From positions 973,069 through 1,037,068 of the forward strand of contig NZ_JADKRR010000001.1 in NCBI RefSeq assembly GCF_015351105.1: a stretch of DNA of 64,000 bases, written 5' to 3'. A program made the position numbers and the translations under genes. Under the pieces are notes generated by a model. The model saw only the letters and a program-made list of their open reading frames with translations, was not told the DNA's origin and searched no databases. Within the stretch, counting starts at the first letter, position 1; every line of letters begins with the position of its first letter. This document shows positions 60,793 to 64,000 of the stretch, in pieces. This DNA comes from Clavibacter sp. VKM Ac-2872 (GTDB taxonomy: Bacteria; Actinomycetota; Actinomycetes; Actinomycetales; Microbacteriaceae).

Positions 60793-61539
60793 TCAGCCCT
60801 GGCGCATCCGCTCCACGGCCTCCTTGGACGGCCCGTCGAACTCGACGTGGCCCGACTTGATGAGGATGCCGCGCTCGCAGAGGTCGGAGACCATGTCGAG
60901 GTCGTGGCTGACGACCACGAGCGTCTTGCCCGCGTCGTGCAGCTCGCGGATCTTCGCCAGGCACTTGCGCTGGAACGGCTCGTCGCCGACGGAGAGGATC
61001 TCGTCCACCAGCAGGATGTCGACCTCGGTGTGGATCGCGACCGAGAACGCGAGGCGGAGGAACATGCCCGAGGAGTAGTGCTTGACCTCGGTGTCGATGA
61101 ACTTCTCGATCTCGCTGAACTCGACGATCTGGTCGAAGCGCGCGTCGATCTCCTCCTGGCTCATGCCGAGGATGGCCGCGTTGAGGTAGATGTTCTCGCG
61201 GCCGGAGAGGTCGGGGTGGAACCCCGCGCCCACCTCGATGAGGCCCGCGATGCGGCCGCGCGCGAGCACGTCGCCGCTGTCGGGCTGGTAGACGCCGGAG
61301 ATGAGCTTCAGCAGCGTCGACTTGCCGGATCCGTTGAAGCCCATGAGGGCCACGGACTCGCCGGGCCGCACCTCGAAGCTCACGTCCGCGAGCGCGTCGA
61401 ACGTGGAGGCCAGGGGCTTGCGCCGCACGGCCGCGATGACCGTCTCCTTGATGGAGTGCGTGTGGCGGAGCAGGAACGACTTGCGCACGTTCCGGACGAT
61501 GATGCGCGGGAGCGCGTCCGACTCAGAGGTCCTGGGCAA
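60793..61539 (-). CDS. Polysaccharide/teichoic-acid export ABC transporter ATP-binding protein (TagH-like)
   Basis: This 248-residue ATPase drives glycan export with its permease. Walker A is [10 protein letters not shown] near residue 65, the signature is [16 protein letters not shown] near 151, Walker [14 protein letters not shown] near 170, and the switch His is in VVSHDLD. The N-terminal [18 protein letters not shown] is the TagH/RfbE-type edge. A TTG at 61539 is the likely start: GGAGGGG lies 5-6 nt upstream and no ATG or GTG fits better. It overlaps the permease stop by 17 nt. No C-terminal carbohydrate-binding extension is present. Confidence 0.87.
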   Translation of the reverse strand: MPRTSESDALPRIIVRNVRKSFLLRHTHSIKETVIAAVRRKPLASTFDALADVSFEVRPGESVALMGFNGSGKSTLLKLISGVYQPDSGDVLARGRIAGLIEVGAGFHPDLSGRENIYLNAAILGMSQEEIDARFDQIVEFSEIEKFIDTEVKHYSSGMFLRLAFSVAIHTEVDILLVDEILSVGDEPFQRKCLAKIRELHDAGKTLVVVSHDLDMVSDLCERGILIKSGHVEFDGPSKEAVERMRQG

Positions 61540-62383
61540 AGCGCCCCTCCAGCTTCTTGAACACGAGCTGCCCGAGCAGGAGGCTCAGGAGCGAGACGCC
61601 GAGGGCGATGAACCCGTACACCCAGAGGTTCGGCGGGAGCTCGCCCGTGCCGCCCGTGGTGGGGTACCAGAACGCGGCGTGGAACAGCTCGACCGCCGCG
61701 GTGACGGGGTTGAGCTGGTAGACGACGAGCAGCCAGTCCGGCAGGACCTTGGCGACCTGGGCGTAGGGGTAGAGCACGGGCGACGCCCACACGACCACCA
61801 TCACGATGAGCTCGACGAAGTTCTGCGAGTCGCGGAACGACACGTTGGCCGCCCCGAACAGCATCCCGAGGCCGATGGCGAGCGTGCCGATGATGGCGAT
61901 GGCCAGGAAGATGCCGAGCACCTGGACGGGGGTGGGCGCCCAGCCCACGAGGAGGCAGACGATCAGCAGGATGACGAGCTGCGGCAGGAAGTTCACCAGC
62001 GCCACGAACGTGCTCGACACCGGGAACAGCTCCCGCGGCAGGTAGATCTTCTTGATCAGCGCCCCGTTGTCCACGAGCGACTTCGTGGAGTTGGAGAAGG
62101 CCTCCGTGTAGAAGTTGATGAGGATGATCCCGGAGAACAGGTACACGGGGTAGTTCACCTGGTTGCGGTTCAGCTGCAGGAACACGCCCATCGCCACGAA
62201 GAACACGGCGAACTGGGCCGCCGGCTTCACGTACGACCAGAGCCAGCCGAGGACGGATCCGCGGTACCTGACCTGCACCTCCTTCTTCACGAGGAGGGAG
62301 AGGAGGTAGCGGCGGCGGTACACGTCCAGGAGCCCCGCGCCCGTGCCGGGCCTCGAGAACTCCCGGGAGTGGGAGGTCGTCAT
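61523..62383 (-). CDS. Polysaccharide/teichoic-acid export ABC transporter permease (TagG-like)
   Basis: This 286-residue ABC-2-type permease has six predicted helices. The N-terminal [27 protein letters not shown] at residues 27-53 is the amphipathic segment typical of Wzm/TagG proteins; a further conserved stretch is [30 protein letters not shown] near 95. The ATG at 62383 is taken; a GTG at 62392 with AAGGG upstream is an alternative adding three residues. Together with the ATPase it exports a lipid-linked glycan. A separate -10 box precedes it, so it is not tied to rmlD. Confidence 0.88.
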   Translation of the reverse strand: MTTSHSREFSRPGTGAGLLDVYRRRYLLSLLVKKEVQVRYRGSVLGWLWSYVKPAAQFAVFFVAMGVFLQLNRNQVNYPVYLFSGIILINFYTEAFSNSTKSLVDNGALIKKIYLPRELFPVSSTFVALVNFLPQLVILLIVCLLVGWAPTPVQVLGIFLAIAIIGTLAIGLGMLFGAANVSFRDSQNFVELIVMVVVWASPVLYPYAQVAKVLPDWLLVVYQLNPVTAAVELFHAAFWYPTTGGTGELPPNLWVYGFIALGVSLLSLLLGQLVFKKLEGRFAQDL

Positions 62384-62476
62384 GCTCGACACGTGGTGGT
62401 GCCCTTCGGACTGCGTGGGGCTCGCGCGAGGCGCGGAGCGGGTTCGGCTGCGGCGTCCGGGATCGGACCGGACACG

Positions 62477-62482
62477 AGTGTA
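62477..62482 (-). promoter_or_regulatory. -10 box (TACACT) of tagG-tagH genes
   Basis: TACACT on the minus strand, 5 nt after the rmlD stop, predicts an 85-90-nt leader. Confidence 0.45.
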
Positions 62483-62486
62483 ACTG

Positions 62487-63341
62487 TCAGCGTGCCCGGA
62501 GGACGCCGTGCGCGGCGGCGTCGGACAGCGCCGCGCGCCAGTCGCGGAGCGGCGCGAGGCCGACGCGGGGCCAGGCGTCGTGACCGAGCACGGAGTACGC
62601 GGGACGGGGAGCGGGCCGCACGAAGGAGGCGCTGTCGGTGGGTCGCACGCGCTCCGGATCCAGTCCCGCCTCCGCGAAGACGGCCCGCGCGAGCGCGAAC
62701 CAGGTCGTCTCGCCGGTGGCCGTGCCGTGGAACACGCCCGCGGGCGCACCGGCGTCGACGAGCTCCACGATGCGCGCCGCGAGGTCGACCGTCCAGGTCG
62801 GCTGGCCGCGCTGGTCGTCGACCACGGAGACCGTGTCGTGCGACGCGGCGAGCCGCAGCATCGTCGAGGGGAAGGACGGCCCGCCCGCGCCGTACAGCCA
62901 TGCGGTGCGGACGACGCTCGCGCCGTCCGGGTGGCCGGTGAGCACCAGGCGCTCGCCCTCGGCCTTGGTGCGGCCGTAGGCGGAGACGGGCGCGTGGGGC
63001 GCGTCCTCCGGGTAGGGCGAGGTCGCGGATCCGTCGAAGACGTAGTCGGTGGAGACGTGCACTATGCGCGCGCCCGCCTCCGCCGCGGCGCGCGCGAGCA
63101 CGCCGGCTCCCGTCGCGTTGATCGCGCGCGCCTCGTCCTCGTGCTCCTCGGCCGCGTCCACCGCGGTGTACGCGGCGAGGTTCACGACCACGTCGTGCCC
63201 GGCCACGGCGGCGCGGACGGCGGACTCGTCGGTGATGTCGAGCGCGGCGCGCGCGGGCGCCGTCACGTCGTGGGCGGCGAGGGCGGGCAGGAGGTCCTGC
63301 CCGAGCATGCCGCGCCCGCCGGTGACGAGGATCCGGCTCAC
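62487..63341 (-). CDS. rmlD: dTDP-4-dehydrorhamnose reductase
   Basis: This 284-residue short-chain dehydrogenase/reductase makes dTDP-L-rhamnose in the last step of the pathway. It has the N-terminal ILVTGGRGMLGQDLL, the conserved AAYTAVDAAE near residue 57, STDYVFDG near 95 and the catalytic YGRTKAEGE with Tyr-x3-Lys near 120. GQPTWTVDLA near 183 is the substrate segment. The GTG overlaps the rmlB stop (GTGA). Rhamnose from this pathway is probably used in the cell-wall or surface glycan handled by the neighbouring genes. Confidence 0.93.
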   Translation of the reverse strand: MSRILVTGGRGMLGQDLLPALAAHDVTAPARAALDITDESAVRAAVAGHDVVVNLAAYTAVDAAEEHEDEARAINATGAGVLARAAAEAGARIVHVSTDYVFDGSATSPYPEDAPHAPVSAYGRTKAEGERLVLTGHPDGASVVRTAWLYGAGGPSFPSTMLRLAASHDTVSVVDDQRGQPTWTVDLAARIVELVDAGAPAGVFHGTATGETTWFALARAVFAEAGLDPERVRPTDSASFVRPAPRPAYSVLGHDAWPRVGLAPLRDWRAALSDAAAHGVLRAR

Positions 63342-64000
63342 GCGGGCAGCTCGGCGCGCGCCTTCAGCGGCTCCCACCAGGCGCGGTTGTCGCGGTACCA
63401 CTGCACGACGTCGGCGAGGCCCTGCTCGAACGGCACCTGCGGCGCGTAGCCGAGCTCGCGCTGGATCTTGGAGATGTCGACGGAGTAGCGGAGGTCGTGG
63501 CCCTTGCGGTCCTCGACGCGGTCCACGTACGACCAGTCGCGGCCGGTGGCGTCGAGCAGCAGCTGCGTGAGCTCGCGGTTGGTGAGCTCGGTGCCGCCGC
63601 CGATGTTGTAGATCTCGCCGGGCGCGCCCTGCACGAGCACGAGCGCGATGCCGCGGCAGTGGTCGTCGACGTGCAGCCAGTCGCGGATGTTGAGGCCCTC
63701 GCCGTAGAGCGGCACGTGCTCGTCGTCGATGAGGTTCGTGACGAACAGCGGGATGACCTTCTCGGGGAAGTGGTACGGCCCGTAGTTGTTCGAGCAGCGC
63801 GTGATCGAGACGTTCAGCCCGTGCGTGCGGTGGTACGAGCGGGCGAGCAGGTCGCTGCCGGCCTTCGACGCGGAGTAGGGGGAGTTGGGCTCGAGCGGCC
63901 GCTCCTCGTCCCACGAGCCCTCGGCGATGGATCCGTACACCTCGTCGGTCGACACGTGCACGAAGCGCTTGAGGTCGTGGCGGAGGGCGGCGTCGAGGAG
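63338..64000 (-). CDS. rmlB: dTDP-glucose 4,6-dehydratase, N-terminal part beyond the window
   Basis: The frame is open from the stop at 63338 to the window edge, so 220 residues of the C-terminal part are seen. The fragment begins LLDAALRHDLKRFVHVSTDEVYG, followed by the catalytic PYSASKAGSDLL (Tyr-x3-Lys), TRCSNNYGPYHFPEKVIPLF, RDWLHVDDHCRGI and the GHDLRYSVD segment. This matches RmlB, the second enzyme of dTDP-rhamnose synthesis. The N-terminal NAD-binding third is outside the window. rmlD is coupled by GTGA. Confidence 0.93.
   Translation of the reverse strand, partial: LLDAALRHDLKRFVHVSTDEVYGSIAEGSWDEERPLEPNSPYSASKAGSDLLARSYHRTHGLNVSITRCSNNYGPYHFPEKVIPLFVTNLIDDEHVPLYGEGLNIRDWLHVDDHCRGIALVLVQGAPGEIYNIGGGTELTNRELTQLLLDATGRDWSYVDRVEDRKGHDLRYSVDISKIQRELGYAPQVPFEQGLADVVQWYRDNRAWWEPLKARAELPA

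Overview
The window is about 72-73% GC with dense, mostly single-copy chromosomal genes. It has many GTG starts and many ATGA, GTGA or TGATG junctions between neighbouring genes. Protein families (AccA/AccD/AccE acyl-CoA carboxylase, four-subunit SdhCDAB, LytR-CpsA-Psr, PimB-like glycosyltransferase), the codon use and the gene order point to a high-GC actinobacterium. Microbacteriaceae, most likely Clavibacter, is my best guess; that is an inference, because no rRNA is present. I see no tRNA, rRNA, CRISPR array, insertion sequence, prophage or plasmid origin, and no frameshifted gene.

Layout. 1-4900: MOSC-domain protein, a membrane protein, two tandem MHS-type MFS transporters and a small membrane protein. 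4897-11391: a five-gene operon (two ABC ATPases, an MFS protein, a family-5 binding lipoprotein and a fused double permease) behind a promoter whose -35/spacer region is a TGATA-N11-TATCA palindrome; this is a candidate peptide, metal or metallophore transporter. 11410-15191: riboflavin operon ribD-ribE-ribBA-ribH under an FMN riboswitch. 15242-20930: HAD phosphatase, trpS, xthA, YihY/BrkB membrane protein and ptsI. 20946-24525: sdhCDAB. 24666-27080: divergent glycosyltransferase and manC. 27155-38488: a nucleoside island with two BMP-family binding lipoproteins, an ABC importer, cdd, deoA, nucleoside hydrolase, add, and a PTS IIA-IIB pair without a IIC. 38437-44260: membrane protein, autoregulated MerR, phosphomannomutase/phosphoglucomutase, purine nucleoside phosphorylase and a disulfide-less flavoprotein reductase. 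44329-47441: accA, a hypothetical gene and maf. 47515-51920: an RNA methyltransferase, then a response regulator, a histidine kinase and a kinase-like membrane protein. 52211-59547: accE-accD, birA, PH-domain protein, gtrA, purK, purE and a LytR-type gene. 59566-64000: surface polysaccharide genes (glycosyltransferase, export ABC pair, rmlD, truncated rmlB).

How the genes work together. The nucleoside island takes up nucleosides and deaminates or phosphorolyses them to bases and (deoxy)ribose-1-phosphate, with punA and a phosphohexomutase-family gene nearby. AccA, AccD, AccE and the biotin ligase BirA form one acyl-CoA carboxylase set. The polysaccharide genes supply dTDP-rhamnose and an ABC exporter.

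Three window-wide patterns stand out. First, many promoters consist of a TANNNT -10 box followed by 6-7 nt and then the start codon, which predicts leaderless mRNAs. Second, GGATCC occurs about 120 times by my count, against about 20 expected from composition. Third, the backbone from sdhB to rmlD runs in the same order as Mycobacterium tuberculosis Rv3319 to Rv3266c (from memory), which marks the remaining genes as lineage-specific insertions.
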